NCBI GenBank assembly: GCA_963775275.1
Contig: CAVZII010000005.1
Location: forward strand, 2,666,001 to 2,730,000
Direction: 5' to 3'
Length of the DNA: 64,000 nt
Source: JANWHQ01 sp963775275
GTDB lineage: Bacteria > Pseudomonadota > Alphaproteobacteria > Caulobacterales > Caulobacteraceae
The stretch's first letter is position 1. The number at the start of each line of letters is the position of its first letter. The translations under genes and the position numbers were made by a program. A model generated the notes under the pieces. It had not been told where the DNA came from. It saw nothing but the letters and a program-made list of their open reading frames with translations, and ran no database searches. Positions 50,650 to 59,616 of the stretch are shown here, piece after piece.

Positions 50650-53600
50650 ACCTCTCGGCGCCCTTCATCCGCCGGCCGATCGGTACGACGCTCCTGACCA
50701 TCGGTCTGGCGCTCGCCGGGGTCGCGGCCTTCTTCCGGCTGCCGGTCTCGCCCCTTCCGCAGGTCGACTACCCGACCATCTCGGTCCAGGCGTCGCTGCC
50801 CGGGGCCAGTCCCGAGACGATGGCCTCCAGCGTCGCGTCGCCGCTCGAGCGGCGGCTCGGCCACATCGCCGACGTCACCGAGATGACCTCGTCGAGCTCG
50901 ACCGGCTCGACCCGGATCATCCTGCAGTTCGGCCTGAACCGGAACATCGACGGCGCAGCGCGCGACGTACAGGCGGCGATCAACGCCGCGCGCGCGGACC
51001 TGCCGTCCACGCTCATCAGCAATCCCACCTACCGCAAGGTGAACCCGGCCGACGCGCCGGTCATGATCATTGCGCTGACCTCGGCCTCGCGCACCCCCGG
51101 CCAGATCTATGACGCCGCCGCCAATGTGATCGGCCAGCAGCTCTCCCAGATCAAGGGCGTCGGCGACGTGGAGATCGGCGGCGGCTCCCTGCCCGCCGTG
51201 CGGGTCGAGCTGAACCTCACGGCCCTGGCGCACTACGGGATCAGCCTGGAGGACGTGCGCGCCGCCCTGGCCTCGGCCAACGCCAACCGACCCAAGGGCG
51301 TCATCCAGGACGGGCCGCGCCAGTTGCAGGTCTACACCAACGACCAGGGCCTGGACGCCGCCGCCTATCGGCCGCTGATCATCGCCTGGCGCCACGGGGC
51401 GGCGGTGCGCCTGTCGGACGTGGCGGACGTCTATGACGGCGTCGAGGACGTCCACAACCTCGGCCTGTTCAATGGCGCCCCGGCGGTCGTGGTCGTCATC
51501 CGTCGCCAGCCGGGCGCGAACATCGTCGCCACCGCCAATTCCATCCGCCGCGCCGTGCCGGCGCTCAAGGCGGCCCTGCCCCAGGACATCAACGTCACCG
51601 TCGCCATCGACCGCACCATCACCATCCGCGCCTCGCTGAACGAGGTGGAGCGGACCTTGATGATCGCCATGCTCCTGGTGGTGGCGGTGGTCTATGTCTT
51701 CCTGAAGAGCGGACGCGCGACCCTGGCGCCGGCGATCGCGGTGGCGGTATCGCTGCTGGGCGCGGTCGGGACGATGTACCTTCTGGGCTTCAGCCTGGAC
51801 AACCTGTCCCTGATGGCGCTGACGGTCGCCACCGGCTTCGTGGTCGACGACGCCATCGTGGTCCTGGAGAACATCACCCGGCGGCTGGAGGCCGGGGTCC
51901 CCCGGTTCCAGGCCGCCCTGATCGGCGCCAAGGAGGTCGGCTTCACCGTCCTGTCCATGTCCATCTCGCTGATCGCGGTCTTCATCCCGATCCTCATGAT
52001 GGGCGGGCTGGTCGGGCGGCTGTTCCGCGAGTTCGCCGTGACCCTGTCGGCCGCCATCCTCGTCTCGCTGCTGATCTCCCTGACCACCACGCCGATGGTC
52101 TGCGCCTATCTGCTGAGGCGCGAGGACGCCCGTCACCGCAGCTGGATCGCGCGCTGGTCGGACACCGCCTTCGGCGCCATGCGGCGGACCTATGAGCGGG
52201 CGCTGGACTGGGCCCTGGCCGAGGCGCCGGTGGTGCTGGCGATCCTGGTCTGCACCATCGCGCTCAACGTCTATCTCTTCGTGGTCATCCCCAAGGGCTT
52301 CTTCCCCGAGCAGGACACCGGACAGCTCATCGGCGGCATGCGCGCGGACCAGTCGAGCTCGTTCCAGATCTCCAAGCAGCGGCTGACCCGGTTCCTCGAC
52401 ATCATCCACCACGACCCCTCGGTCGCGACGGTGGTGGGTTTCGTGAACGCCGGGCGCGGCGGGGGCGGCGGAGGCTTCGCCTTCATGGCGCTCAAGCCCC
52501 CGTCCCAGCGCAAGGGCGGCTCCGAGGCGGCGATGGGGCGCCTGCGGCGCAAGTTCGCCGACGTGACCGGCGCAAGCATGTTCCTGAGGCCGGTGCAGGA
52601 CGTGCGCGTCGGCGGGCGCCAGTCCAACGCCAACTACCAGTACACGCTCGAGGCCGACAACCTCACCGACCTGCGGCTTTGGGCGACCCGCCTCGCCGAC
52701 GCCCTGAAGCGCGAGCCGGCGCTGACCGACGTCGACACCGACCAGGAGGACCACGGGCTCGAGAGCTACGTCGACGTCGACCGCGACAAGGCCGCCCGGC
52801 TGGGCCTGACCGCCCGCGCCATCGACAACACCCTCTACGACGCCTTCGGCCAGCGCCAGGTGTCGACCATCTACAAGGCGCTGAACCAGTATCACGTGGT
52901 GATGGAGGCCGCGCCGAACGAAGCTGCCGATCCCTCCGACCTCTCGCGCATCTATGTCTCGACCGCCTCGGCGGCCCGCGCCGCCACGGGCGCGTCCGGC
53001 CCCGGCGCCGCCTCGGGTCCGGGCGGCCAGGGGTCCCTCGGCGCCAACGGCTCGACCGGCGCCAACGCCGCGGGCTCGTTCCTGGCGTCCGCTGCGCTCT
53101 CCGCGGCGGCCGGCGGCTCCACCGTCTCCAGCGCCGCCCTGACGGCGCCGCTGACGGGCGCGGGCGGCCCGGGCGCCGCCGCGGCGGCGCCGGCGGGAGG
53201 CGGGGGCGGCGGCGCAGCGGCGCGGACATCCAGCGGCGCCTCGGCTTCGGCCGTGCGGGGACCCGCGCCGCCGCCCGGCCGCGACGTTTCAACCGGCGTC
53301 GGGGTCTCGACCGCGGCCGAGACCATGGTCCCGCTGTCGGCGTTCGCCCGCTGGTCGACCGGCTCCCAGCCGCGGGCGATCAACCACCAGGACCAGTCGA
53401 TCGCCACCACGATCGCCTTCAACCTGGCGCCCGGAGCCTCGCTCAGCGACGCAGTGAGCGCGGTCCAGCACGCCGAGGCGGTCATCGGCATGCCGGTCAA
53501 CGTCCATGGCGGCTTCCAGGGGACCGCGCGCGTCTATCAGGAATCCCTCTCCAACGAGCCGGTTCTGATCGCGACGGCGCTGCTCGCCGTCTACATCGTG

Positions 53601-54110
53601 CTGGGCGTGCTCTACGAGAGCTACGTCCACCCCCTGACGGTGCTCTCGACCCTGCCGGCGGCCGGCGTCGGGGCGGTGGCCGCTCTGATCCTGCTGCACA
53701 TCGAGTTCTCGATCATCGCCCTGATCGGGGTCGTGCTCCTGATCGGCATCGTCAAGAAAAACGCCATCCTGATCATCGACTTCGCGCTCCAGGCCGAGCG
53801 CGGCCAGGGGCTGTCCACCCGCGACGCCATCCGCCAGGCGTGCCTGCTGAGGTTCCGGCCGATCATGATGACCACCTTCGCCGCGATCCTTGGAGCCCTG
53901 CCGCTGGCCATCGGCTGGGGAGAGGGCTCCGAGCTGCGTCGTCCGCTGGGCGTGGCCATTATCGGCGGGCTCCTGGTCAGCCAGGTGCTCAACCTGATCA
54001 CCACGCCGGTGGTCTATTTGTTCCTCGATCGTCTGCGCCGCCGCTCGCCCGCCGGACGGCGCCTGGCCCGCGGCGGCGGATCCTCCGCCCCCGCGCCCGA
54101 ACCCGCATGA
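50646..54110 (+). CDS. RND efflux transporter, MdtC-like, with a large low-complexity insertion
   Basis: An 1154-residue RND pump; relatives are about 1030-1050. Core features are intact: IRRPIGTTLLTIGLALAGVA, helix 4 TGFVVDDAIVVLENITRRLE and LGVLYESYVHPLTVLSTLPA. The excess lies at residues about 772-890, a Gly/Ala/Ser-rich block (nucleotides 52960-53320) between IYVSTASAA and TMVPLSAFARWSTG, within the second periplasmic loop where the docking domain resumes. GTG start 50646 overlaps the previous stop. It should pair with the MdtB-like subunit. Confidence 0.93.
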   Translation: MNLSAPFIRRPIGTTLLTIGLALAGVAAFFRLPVSPLPQVDYPTISVQASLPGASPETMASSVASPLERRLGHIADVTEMTSSSSTGSTRIILQFGLNRNIDGAARDVQAAINAARADLPSTLISNPTYRKVNPADAPVMIIALTSASRTPGQIYDAAANVIGQQLSQIKGVGDVEIGGGSLPAVRVELNLTALAHYGISLEDVRAALASANANRPKGVIQDGPRQLQVYTNDQGLDAAAYRPLIIAWRHGAAVRLSDVADVYDGVEDVHNLGLFNGAPAVVVVIRRQPGANIVATANSIRRAVPALKAALPQDINVTVAIDRTITIRASLNEVERTLMIAMLLVVAVVYVFLKSGRATLAPAIAVAVSLLGAVGTMYLLGFSLDNLSLMALTVATGFVVDDAIVVLENITRRLEAGVPRFQAALIGAKEVGFTVLSMSISLIAVFIPILMMGGLVGRLFREFAVTLSAAILVSLLISLTTTPMVCAYLLRREDARHRSWIARWSDTAFGAMRRTYERALDWALAEAPVVLAILVCTIALNVYLFVVIPKGFFPEQDTGQLIGGMRADQSSSFQISKQRLTRFLDIIHHDPSVATVVGFVNAGRGGGGGGFAFMALKPPSQRKGGSEAAMGRLRRKFADVTGASMFLRPVQDVRVGGRQSNANYQYTLEADNLTDLRLWATRLADALKREPALTDVDTDQEDHGLESYVDVDRDKAARLGLTARAIDNTLYDAFGQRQVSTIYKALNQYHVVMEAAPNEAADPSDLSRIYVSTASAARAATGASGPGAASGPGGQGSLGANGSTGANAAGSFLASAALSAAAGGSTVSSAALTAPLTGAGGPGAAAAAPAGGGGGGAAARTSSGASASAVRGPAPPPGRDVSTGVGVSTAAETMVPLSAFARWSTGSQPRAINHQDQSIATTIAFNLAPGASLSDAVSAVQHAEAVIGMPVNVHGGFQGTARVYQESLSNEPVLIATALLAVYIVLGVLYESYVHPLTVLSTLPAAGVGAVAALILLHIEFSIIALIGVVLLIGIVKKNAILIIDFALQAERGQGLSTRDAIRQACLLRFRPIMMTTFAAILGALPLAIGWGEGSELRRPLGVAIIGGLLVSQVLNLITTPVVYLFLDRLRRRSPAGRRLARGGGSSAPAPEPA

Positions 54111-54117
54111 GGAGGCC

Positions 54118-55605
54118 ATGACCAGAGCCACGCGGACAGGACCGACGCTCTGCCTCGCCGCCCTCGCGCTCGCCGCCTGCGCCGTGGGCCCGAACTACGT
54201 CCGCCCCGCCGTCGCCACGCCGCCGGCGTTTAAGGAGGCCGAGGGCTGGACCCGCGCCGCGCCGGCGGACGGCGCGGTCCGGGGCGACTGGTGGTCGGTG
54301 TTCGGCGATCCGGTGCTGGATCGGCTCGAGAACGAGATCGAGGTCTCCAACCAGAACCTCGCGGCCGCCGAGGCGGCCTACCGCCAGGCCCGCGCCCTGG
54401 TCGCCCAGGACCGGGCGTCCCTGTTTCCGACGGTGAGCCTCAACGGCGCGGCCACCACGTCCCAGCGCAACGGCGGCGGTTTCATCGTGACGCCCGGCGG
54501 GTCGGGCGGCGGCGTCGCCACGGGGGGCGGGCGCAGCACCTCCTACCAACTCGGCGGCCAGGCCAGCTGGGAGCCCGACCTTTGGGGCCGCATCCGCCGC
54601 ACCATCGAGTTGGCGCATGCGAGCGCCCAGGCGAGCGCTGCGGACCTCGCCAACGCCCTCCTGTCGGCCCAATCGCAACTCGCTGTGGACTACATCCAGC
54701 TTCGCGCCGACGACGAGGTGATCCGCCTCACCGACCAGACGGTCGAGGGCTACAAGCAGGCGCTCCAGATCGCCCAGAACCGCTACCGCGCCGGCATGGC
54801 CGTGCAGAGCGACGTGTTCAACGCCCAGACCCAGCTCGCCAACGCCGAGGCCCAGGCCCTGGCCACGGCCCAGCAGCGCACCCAGCTCGAGCACGCGATC
54901 GCGGTGCTGGCCGGCCGGCCGCCGGCCGAGCTGACCATCGCGCCCACGGCCTTCACCCTGACCACGCCCGATGTCCCCGTCGTCGTGCCCTCCGTCCTGT
55001 TGCAGCGGCGCCCCGACATCGCTGCGGCCGAGCGCCAGGCGGCGTCGGCCAACGCCCAGATCGGCGTCCAGGAGGCCGCCTACTTTCCGACCCTCAGCCT
55101 CACGGGCCAGGGCGGGGTCGCGGCGGACAGTCTCGCCAGCCTGTTCAGCGCCTCCGCGAGCTTCTGGTCCTTCGGGGCCAACGTCGCCGAGACGCTGATC
55201 GACTTCGGCGCGCGCAAGGCCAAGGTCGCCCAGGCCCGCGCCGCCTGGGACCAGGCCGTGGCCCAGTACCGGCAGACCGTGCTCTCGGCCTTCCAGGAGG
55301 TGGAGGACGCTCTGGCCGCCGGGCGGGTTCTGGCCGACGAGCAGCCATTGCGCGTTCAGGCCTCGCGGGCCGCAGACGGCGCCGAGCGGATCGCGCTCAA
55401 CCAGTACAAGGCCGGGACCGCCGACTACACGACCGTGGTGGTGGCCCAGGCCTCGGCCCTCTCCGCCCGCCAGGCGCTGGTGACCACCGAGAGCAACCGC
55501 ATGGTCGCCGCGGTCGATCTGATCACCGCCATGGGCGGCGGCTGGAGCGCCGCTGCTCCGGCGCCGCCATCGGCCCGGCCGCCGCCGGCCGCCGTCGGCG
55601 GATAA
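54118..55605 (+). CDS. Outer-membrane efflux lipoprotein, OprM/NodT family
   Basis: A 495-residue TolC-like channel. The signal peptide ends in the lipobox LAAC (Cys20) followed by AVGPNYVRP, the family's usual mature start. DWWSVFGDPVLDRLENE, LGGQASWEPDLWGRIRR and LLQRRPDIAAAERQAASANA are standard OprM motifs in the two outer-membrane-factor repeats. It provides the exit duct for the upstream pump. ATG 54118, seven bases after the MdtC-like stop, with GGAGG. A proline-rich tail ends the protein. Confidence 0.95.
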   Translation: MTRATRTGPTLCLAALALAACAVGPNYVRPAVATPPAFKEAEGWTRAAPADGAVRGDWWSVFGDPVLDRLENEIEVSNQNLAAAEAAYRQARALVAQDRASLFPTVSLNGAATTSQRNGGGFIVTPGGSGGGVATGGGRSTSYQLGGQASWEPDLWGRIRRTIELAHASAQASAADLANALLSAQSQLAVDYIQLRADDEVIRLTDQTVEGYKQALQIAQNRYRAGMAVQSDVFNAQTQLANAEAQALATAQQRTQLEHAIAVLAGRPPAELTIAPTAFTLTTPDVPVVVPSVLLQRRPDIAAAERQAASANAQIGVQEAAYFPTLSLTGQGGVAADSLASLFSASASFWSFGANVAETLIDFGARKAKVAQARAAWDQAVAQYRQTVLSAFQEVEDALAAGRVLADEQPLRVQASRAADGAERIALNQYKAGTADYTTVVVAQASALSARQALVTTESNRMVAAVDLITAMGGGWSAAAPAPPSARPPPAAVGG

Positions 55606-55609
55606 GGGC

Positions 55610-55891
55610 TCAGGCCGTCGGGGCGCCCTCGAAGCCGGCGCTGCCGTCGTCCTCTGCGGCCGATCGCTCGACGCTGCTCACGCGCGCGGCCTGTGGCCCG
55701 GCGCGGCAGGCCTCGGCCAGGACCGCGATCGCGTCCAGCGCGCCGATCGCCAGGATCTCCACCGAGCCGTCGAGCCGGTTGCGCACCCAGCCCTTCAGGC
55801 CGAGCGCGCCGGCGGTCCGGATCGCCCACCAGCGGTAGCCCACGCCCTGGACGCGGCCCTTGATCACCAGGCGGACGGCGGCTCTCTCCAT
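55610..55891 (-). CDS. Acylphosphatase
   Basis: A 93-residue protein with the acylphosphatase signature VIKGRVQGVGYRWWAIRTAG at residues 9-28, which carries the catalytic arginine, and GWVRNRLDGSVEILAIGA near 37, which carries the catalytic asparagine. It hydrolyses acyl phosphates such as carbamoyl phosphate. Start ATG 55891 lies inside the end of the upstream membrane-protein gene (28-base overlap), so the two are cotranscribed. Confidence 0.93.
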   Translation of the reverse strand: MERAAVRLVIKGRVQGVGYRWWAIRTAGALGLKGWVRNRLDGSVEILAIGALDAIAVLAEACRAGPQAARVSSVERSAAEDDGSAGFEGAPTA

Positions 55892-56724
55892 GCCGTGGCA
55901 ATGGCCCAGGCCGCGCGCCGGTTCAATTGCGCGAGGGCCGTTCCCGGCGGTCCGGCCGGCCGCTGGACCAGCACGCCCGGCCCCAGGAACGCCACCGACC
56001 CGGCAGCCAGTGCCAGGGCCAGGGCGATGACCGGCAGGCTGCGCCGGACCGACGGCTCCGTCTGTGTGGACGGCGGCGCTCGCACGAACAGGAGCCCCAG
56101 CGGCAGGATCAGGGCCTGGGGCCCGGCGTGGCGGACCAGGGCGTGCAGCCCGCCCGGGTCGCGAAGGCCGGTCAGGACGGCGGTCGCCCCGGCCGCCCCA
56201 TAGGCGATCAGGACGAGCCGCCCCAGTCGCCCGCCGTCCGCGCCGGCGAAGCCGCCGCCCAGCCGGCTGAGCGAGCGGACCGTCGTGAGGTAGCCGACGG
56301 CGCCGAGCGCGACGAAGGCCCAGCGCCATGCCGCCGCGGGGTGCAGGGCCCGCAGGAGCTCGGCCCAGTCGTCGGTCATGGTCGCGGCGCTGAAGACCAG
56401 CTGCCCTTCCAGCCAGAACAGATTGAATCCCGCCGCCAGCAGCAGCAGCAGCCTCGGTCCGGGCCGCGCCCGGACCCTGGACGCGGCGGCCAGACACGCG
56501 AGTCCGACCGCCAGGTTGGCCAGGGGTCCGGCGATGTCCACCGGCGCGCCGGTCAGCGAGCACCTGAGCGCGATCGCGCTGATCGCCAACAGCCGACCGC
56601 CGAGCGCCAGGCATGCGCCGCCGTGTCCCGCCAAGTGGTGCGCCAGGTCCGCCGACAGATAGGCGAGGGCGCCGATCGAGGCGACGGTCCAGATGTCGTC
56701 TCGCCTGCGATCCGTCTCGGCCAT
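55864..56724 (-). CDS. Integral membrane protein, M50-like fold lacking the catalytic glutamate
   Basis: A 286-residue protein with about eight hydrophobic segments. Near residue 25-32 it has LAHHLAGHGG, where related predicted membrane peptidase-like proteins show V-H-E-x-x-G-H-G; here the glutamate is replaced by histidine. A later DIAGPLANLAVGLACLA resembles the conserved N/D-P-G/L-A-N segment of such proteins. It is probably not a protease. ATG 56724. The end overlaps the acylphosphatase start. Function unknown. Confidence 0.75.
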   Translation of the reverse strand: MAETDRRRDDIWTVASIGALAYLSADLAHHLAGHGGACLALGGRLLAISAIALRCSLTGAPVDIAGPLANLAVGLACLAAASRVRARPGPRLLLLLAAGFNLFWLEGQLVFSAATMTDDWAELLRALHPAAAWRWAFVALGAVGYLTTVRSLSRLGGGFAGADGGRLGRLVLIAYGAAGATAVLTGLRDPGGLHALVRHAGPQALILPLGLLFVRAPPSTQTEPSVRRSLPVIALALALAAGSVAFLGPGVLVQRPAGPPGTALAQLNRRAAWAIATAWREPPSAW

Positions 56725-56981
56725 GGCCCGTCCTCTTCGGCCGAGCTTAGCGCCGCGGCCCGGTCCGGCCCAGGCCCGGCGCTCCGGCCTTTTCTCCGAT
56801 ACGCGCCGCGCGAAACCCGATATCCTGCCCTCCAGGCCTGCGCGGCCGACATGGCCGGACGCGGGCGGCCTGCGCCCTGCAGGCAAGGCCAGTCCATGCG
56901 ATCCGCTGCTGCTCCTCGCAAGCGCGCCGAAACGGTCACGACGGCCGTCGGCGCTGCGATGGGCGATCAGGGGATGAACCT

Positions 56982-57182
56982 GTGAGGTTGCTCGTGTCGC
57001 CGCTGATTTTCCGCGTGGTCCAGCATGACGGCGCTTGGTCCGTCGAGCACGAGGGCCATCATTCCCATCGCTCCCAGGACAAGGCCGAGGCCGTCGCCTG
57101 GGCCACCAAGCTTGCCCGAGCCGCCATCACCGTCGGCCAGGCGGTGCAGGTGAGGATCGAAGGCGAGACCGGCTATTTCTGA
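56982..57182 (+). CDS. Small DUF2188-like protein
   Basis: A 66-residue cytoplasmic protein: IFRVVQHDGAWSVEHEGHHS, then HRSQDKAEAVAWATKLARAA and a final VQVRIEGETGYF. The pattern (short beta hairpin, helix with A-x-A-W-A, final strand) matches the DUF2188 group of small proteins. GTG start 56982 is weakly supported; no other start fits better. It is followed after 35 bases by another small gene. Function unknown. Confidence 0.7.
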   Translation: MRLLVSPLIFRVVQHDGAWSVEHEGHHSHRSQDKAEAVAWATKLARAAITVGQAVQVRIEGETGYF

Positions 57183-57217
57183 GTGCAGCGGGCGGCATGG
57201 CCGCCGAGGAGGGCCCG

Positions 57218-57361
57218 ATGGCCAACAAGGATCAGCGGCGCGGCAATCGCGAGGTCAGGAAGCCCAAGCAGGCCAAGGCGCCCAAGCCTGCAGCCCAGGC
57301 CTCGCCGTTCGTGGTGACGGCGGCGAAGATGGGCGCCGCCGCGCCCGCCCGGAAGAAGTGA
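57218..57361 (+). CDS. Small basic conserved protein
   Basis: A 47-residue lysine/proline/alanine-rich protein: MANKDQRRGNREVRKPKQAK, then a PFVVTAAKMG segment. ATG 57218 has GAGGAGGG eight bases upstream, a strong site that supports translation. It is likely cotranscribed with the DUF2188-like gene. Similar short basic proteins of unknown function are common in alphaproteobacteria. No membrane segment. Confidence 0.65.
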   Translation: MANKDQRRGNREVRKPKQAKAPKPAAQASPFVVTAAKMGAAAPARKK

Positions 57362-57392
57362 GCGCCTCGTCGGGCGGGCTCTGACGACGTCC

Positions 57393-57533
57393 TGGAGCGT
57401 GTTCCGGCCCCCCGGTCGGACCGAAGTCTGGCCGGAGGATGAACTCCGTCGACACCGGTTCGCCGCCAGAAAGCGCGACAAATCAAGACTTTAGACCGCC
57501 GCTCCGAGTTCGATTGGGGCGAACAGCGCTTTA
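57393..57533. repeat. Degenerate palindromic repeats ending at the desaturase stop
   Basis: The stretch TTCGCCGCCAGAAAGCGCGA then CAAATCAAGACTTTAGA parallels the one before the TonB receptor (TTCGTCGTCCGAAATCGCGA, CAACACAAAGACCTGGA). A palindromic part follows, with GCTCCGAGTTCG and CGAACAGCGCTTTAG. Its final TTA (57531-57533) is the TAA stop of the desaturase. An older-looking copy (GGAGCGTGTTCCGG) begins at about 57393. Confidence 0.65.
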
Positions 57534-58553
57534 GCGCAGCCGGTTGCGCAGCTCGGCGAACGAGATCAGCCTCTGGCCCGCCTCGTCCCACAGGGCGAGG
57601 CCCACGCAGCGCGCGCTCTGGGCCAGCGACAGCCGGCTCGTGTCCAGCTCTGGATGGTCGCGCAGGACCTGCCTCAAGCGATAGAACGGGATGCGGCTCG
57701 AGAGGTGGTGCACGTGGTGCACGCCGATGTTGGCGGTGAACCAGCCGAGCGCGCCCGGCAGATGGTAGTGGGAGCTGCCGCCGACCGCAGCCTCTGCGAA
57801 GCTCCAGCCGGCCTCCCGCGACCAGACCACGCCCTCGAACTGGTGCTGGACGTAGAACAGCCAGACCCCGATCGACCCCGCCACCAGCGTCATCGGCGCC
57901 TGCACCAGAAGGAGCGGGCGCACGCCCCCGGCCCAGATGATGGCGACGACCCCTGCCGCGATCGCCAGGTTGGTCGCCATGGCGCTGAGCCACGGCCGCC
58001 AGCCGTCCCGCATCTCGCCGATCGGCAGTCGCTGGCGCAACAGGAAGACGTAGGCCGGTCCCAGCCCGAACATCACGGCCGGATGGCGGAAGAGCCTGTA
58101 GCCCAGCCGCCGCAGTGGCCGCAGGGCCATGTACTCCTCGACCGTGAGGGTCTCGATGTCGCCATGACCGCGCCGGTCGAGGTTGCCGGCGGTGGCGTGG
58201 TGCAGGGCGTGCTGGCGCCGCCAGTGGTCGTAGGGTGTCAGGGTGAAGACCCCGATGACCCGGCCCACCCAGTCGTTCAGCTGCTTCTGCCGGAAGAATG
58301 CGCCATGGCCGCAGTCGTGCTGCACCATGAACAGCCGCACGAGGAAGGCGGCGGCGGGCAGGGTGAACAGCACGCCCAGCCAGTGGCCGCTCTGGACCGT
58401 GATCCAGGCCAGCGCCCAGAAAAGGACCAGGGGAATAACGGTGATCGCCAGCTCGAAGGCGCTGCGCAGCGCGCTCGGCGCCCGGTAGCGGTCGAGTCGG
58501 CGCAGCAGGGCGTTGGCGCTCGGGCCGGCTCCCGCGATGGAATGTCTGGGCAA
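57531..58553 (-). CDS. Membrane fatty acid desaturase
   Basis: A 340-residue di-iron desaturase. The three histidine boxes are present: HDCGH (residues about 93-97), HALHH (about 129-133) and HHVHH (about 275-280). There are four main membrane helices (LVLFWALAWITVQSGHW and others). It introduces a double bond into acyl lipids at the inner membrane using oxygen and an electron donor not encoded nearby. ATG 58553. The stop coincides with the end of a palindromic repeat. Confidence 0.93.
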   Translation of the reverse strand: MPRHSIAGAGPSANALLRRLDRYRAPSALRSAFELAITVIPLVLFWALAWITVQSGHWLGVLFTLPAAAFLVRLFMVQHDCGHGAFFRQKQLNDWVGRVIGVFTLTPYDHWRRQHALHHATAGNLDRRGHGDIETLTVEEYMALRPLRRLGYRLFRHPAVMFGLGPAYVFLLRQRLPIGEMRDGWRPWLSAMATNLAIAAGVVAIIWAGGVRPLLLVQAPMTLVAGSIGVWLFYVQHQFEGVVWSREAGWSFAEAAVGGSSHYHLPGALGWFTANIGVHHVHHLSSRIPFYRLRQVLRDHPELDTSRLSLAQSARCVGLALWDEAGQRLISFAELRNRLR

Positions 58554-58657
58554 GGAGGACTTCTCTGGTTCGGCGCTCGCGCGACGGCGCGCCGCCCGGC
58601 GTCTTGATATTGGGCGATTGTGACCAAACGCGGTTGGTCGTGTGATCCTGCGCCGGC

Positions 58658-58918
58658 TCAGCCCTTCAGCCAGGTGAACGCGGCGCGCGCCATCGCGAGG
58701 ATCTGCGCGCCGAGGGCGAACAGCACCAGCACCGCCGGCGCGGCGCCGAGCGGGCCCGTCCAGGGTAGCGCGCCGGACGCCTGGGCCGCCAGCGCGGCGC
58801 AGCCGACGAGGGCGCAGGCGCCGATCAGCACGGTCCAGGCCGACACCCCCGTCTTGAGCCGGCGGTTGCGCCGGCCCTGCCAGCGGATCAGATCGATGCG
58901 TCCAAGCTGGTGGTCCAT
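58658..58918 (-). CDS. Small membrane protein, function unknown
   Basis: An 86-residue protein with a basic N-terminus (RWQGRRNRRLKTG) and two hydrophobic segments (AWTVLIGACALVGCAALAAQ and AAPAVLVLFALGAQILAMAR). Basic residues before the first helix suggest an N-in topology. No family recognised. ATG 58918 is six bases after the upstream gene stop, so it is in one transcript with the small sigma-like genes. Confidence 0.65.
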   Translation of the reverse strand: MDHQLGRIDLIRWQGRRNRRLKTGVSAWTVLIGACALVGCAALAAQASGALPWTGPLGAAPAVLVLFALGAQILAMARAAFTWLKG

Positions 58919-58923
58919 GCCGG

Positions 58924-59226
58924 TCAGCCGGGAGGTTCGGCGCCGTCTGCGGCGCCCGCCTTCGCCATCGAGGTGAGCAGGGCGTCTCGCATGGGCCGCC
59001 CTCGCCGGGACCGCTCGATCGAATGGTAGGTTTGGCGGAGCATCCGGAACAGCTGCGCGTAGCTCGGTCGCGGTGAGGCGGGATCGTCCCGGCGCGCGGC
59101 CGCCAGGGTCTGGGCCACCAGCGCTTGCGCCTCGGCTGGATCCTTGACCAGCGCGTTCGCCGAGCGGAGCAGCGCCGAGGTTGTCTTGGCCGCGTCGCGA
59201 TCTTCTGTCTCGAGCATCATCTCCAT
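58924..59226 (-). CDS. Small sigma-region-2-like protein
   Basis: A 100-residue protein. LVKDPAEAQALVAQTLAAAR (about 28-47) and YAQLFRMLRQTYHSIERSRR (about 57-76) resemble region 2 of extracytoplasmic-function sigma factors, where a D-P-x-x-A-x-x-L-V-Q-x-x-L-x-A helix and an F-R-I-L-R-N helix bind core polymerase and the -10 element. No region 4 follows. ATG 59226. It is preceded by another protein of the same style. Whether it binds RNA polymerase is unknown. Confidence 0.6.
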   Translation of the reverse strand: MEMMLETEDRDAAKTTSALLRSANALVKDPAEAQALVAQTLAAARRDDPASPRPSYAQLFRMLRQTYHSIERSRRGRPMRDALLTSMAKAGAADGAEPPG

Positions 59227-59236
59227 GGCTGAGCCC

Positions 59237-59551
59237 TCATGCCGCAAGAGTGGCGCAAGGCCCTTCTCCGCCTTCCCGGGCGAAGCGGGCGATGTCCTTG
59301 CGCAGGGACGCTTCCAGCCCGTCGCTGGCGCGCTCGCCCGACGGCTCGGCGAAGGCGGCCGACAGCGCCCGGTGGACGAGGAAGGACGAGGCGTTCGGGT
59401 CGTGGCCGAGGCTGTCGGCATAGCGCTGCAGCGACTGGGACAGCCGCAGAAGCTCCAGGTGACGTCCGGCGCGTGTTGGCAAGGGGGCTCCAATCGAAAT
59501 GACGCGTGGACCCCCGCTTGCGACGGTTGCATCTGTCCGTCGCCCGTCCAA
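59237..59551 (-). CDS. Second small sigma-region-2-like protein
   Basis: About 104 residues if TTG 59551 is used; the true start may lie further in, near ISIGAPL. The segment LLRLSQSLQRYADSLGHDPN then ASSFLVHRALSAAFAE recalls sigma region 2.1-2.2 (R-Y-A-x-x-L-x-x-D-x-x-x-A-x-x-L-V). No region 4. It ends ten bases before the next sigma-like gene. The start is weakly supported, though a GAGG lies ten bases upstream of the TTG. Function unknown. Confidence 0.5.
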   Translation of the reverse strand: MDGRRTDATVASGGPRVISIGAPLPTRAGRHLELLRLSQSLQRYADSLGHDPNASSFLVHRALSAAFAEPSGERASDGLEASLRKDIARFAREGGEGPCATLAA

Positions 59552-59616
59552 AGTCAGGACCTCAGGGGAATATTCGCCCGATCAACATGGCGATCGAGGT
59601 GGAAAATACAATGATT

